This document shows, in pieces, positions 63,979 through 64,000 of a stretch of 64,000 nucleotides of DNA (position 1 is the stretch's first letter; each line of letters begins with the position of its first letter). The position numbers and the translations under genes were made by a program. The notes below the pieces were generated by a model. The model made no database searches. It was given only the letters and a program-made list of their open reading frames with translations, and was not told where the DNA came from. The stretch comes from Luteitalea pratensis (GTDB lineage: Bacteria > Acidobacteriota > Vicinamibacteria > Vicinamibacterales > Vicinamibacteraceae), in NCBI RefSeq assembly GCF_001618865.1, contig NZ_CP015136.1:5615001-5679000 (forward strand), in the 5' to 3' direction.

Positions 63979-64000
63979 GGGAAGATCACTGACCGTCGAC
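63979..64000 (-). repeat. Family I hairpin, partial (continues past the window)
   Basis: The last bases ATCACTGACCGTCGAC, preceded by CGGGAAG, are the complement of the tail of the family I copies at 45995-46082, including the adjoining GATCTTCCCGG. Confidence 0.8.

Overview
The window is GC-rich bacterial DNA with tightly packed, often overlapping genes. A 1068-residue Oar-like TonB-dependent receptor with an N-terminal carboxypeptidase-regulatory domain, two PQQ-dehydrogenase loci fused or linked to c-type cytochromes, Tat-exported intradiol-dioxygenase and Gfo/Idh/MocA proteins, and MoxR/VWA and DUF4097 genes together suggest an Acidobacteriota chromosome, probably class Vicinamibacteria (Luteitalea-like). 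This placement is inferred from gene content only; there is no rRNA gene in the window.

Layout. 0-2.4 kb: end of a LutC-like LUD gene, two coupled membrane-protein genes, and a convergent glycerophosphodiesterase. 2.4-6.1 kb: MoxR-type ATPase, VWA partner, LON-domain protein. 6.2-9.4 kb: frameshifted intradiol dioxygenase, BtuF-like binding protein, folE, TPR lipoprotein-like gene. 9.8-13 kb: Oar-like receptor. 13-19 kb: aldehyde dehydrogenase, PilZ protein, M28 peptidase, gamma-glutamylcyclotransferase-like gene, unknown secreted protein. 19-23 kb: ABC-2 exporter cluster interrupted by an oppositely oriented four-helix-bundle (23S IVS-type) gene. 23-26 kb: HD hydrolase, amino acid permease, Nudix. 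26-31 kb: hybrid histidine kinase, cytochrome-PQQ dehydrogenase, mutarotase-fold protein. 31.5-34.4 kb: YjbQ, tsaD, mtnA. 34.4-35.5 kb: IS110-family element. 35.6-38.2 kb: nucleoside salvage cluster (pyrimidine phosphorylase, purine phosphorylase, cdd). 38.2-46 kb: amidohydrolase, membrane protein, oxidoreductase, PafA-like phosphatase, subtilase, beta-barrel protein. 46-50 kb: Cys-less alkyltransferase-like protein and a sigma/anti-sigma/DUF4097 cassette. 50-53 kb: quinoprotein dehydrogenase with two cytochromes. 53-62 kb: shape operon GGDEF-mreB-mreC-mreD-mrdA-rodA-rng. 62-64 kb: PpiD/SurA-like foldase.

The most unusual feature is not a protein. Most gene 3' ends that are not overlapped by a neighbour carry, at or within about 30 bases of the stop codon, one of several unrelated-looking repeat families. 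These are (A) REP-like hairpins starting GGTAGGG with compensated stem changes; (B) octamer arrays leading to a TGCCACCGCC core; (C-H) arrays of different 7-bp words (TCTCAGG, CGGGTAC, GCCGAAC, GGCTGCA, ACAAGGG, GGAGTCG); and (I) a second compensated hairpin starting GTAGCCGTCGA. The arrays commonly reverse into their own complement, so they could form cruciforms or RNA hairpins, and several supply the stop codon itself. Canonical U-tract terminators are few, so these elements may take over 3'-end functions. That function is inference; the pattern is visible directly.
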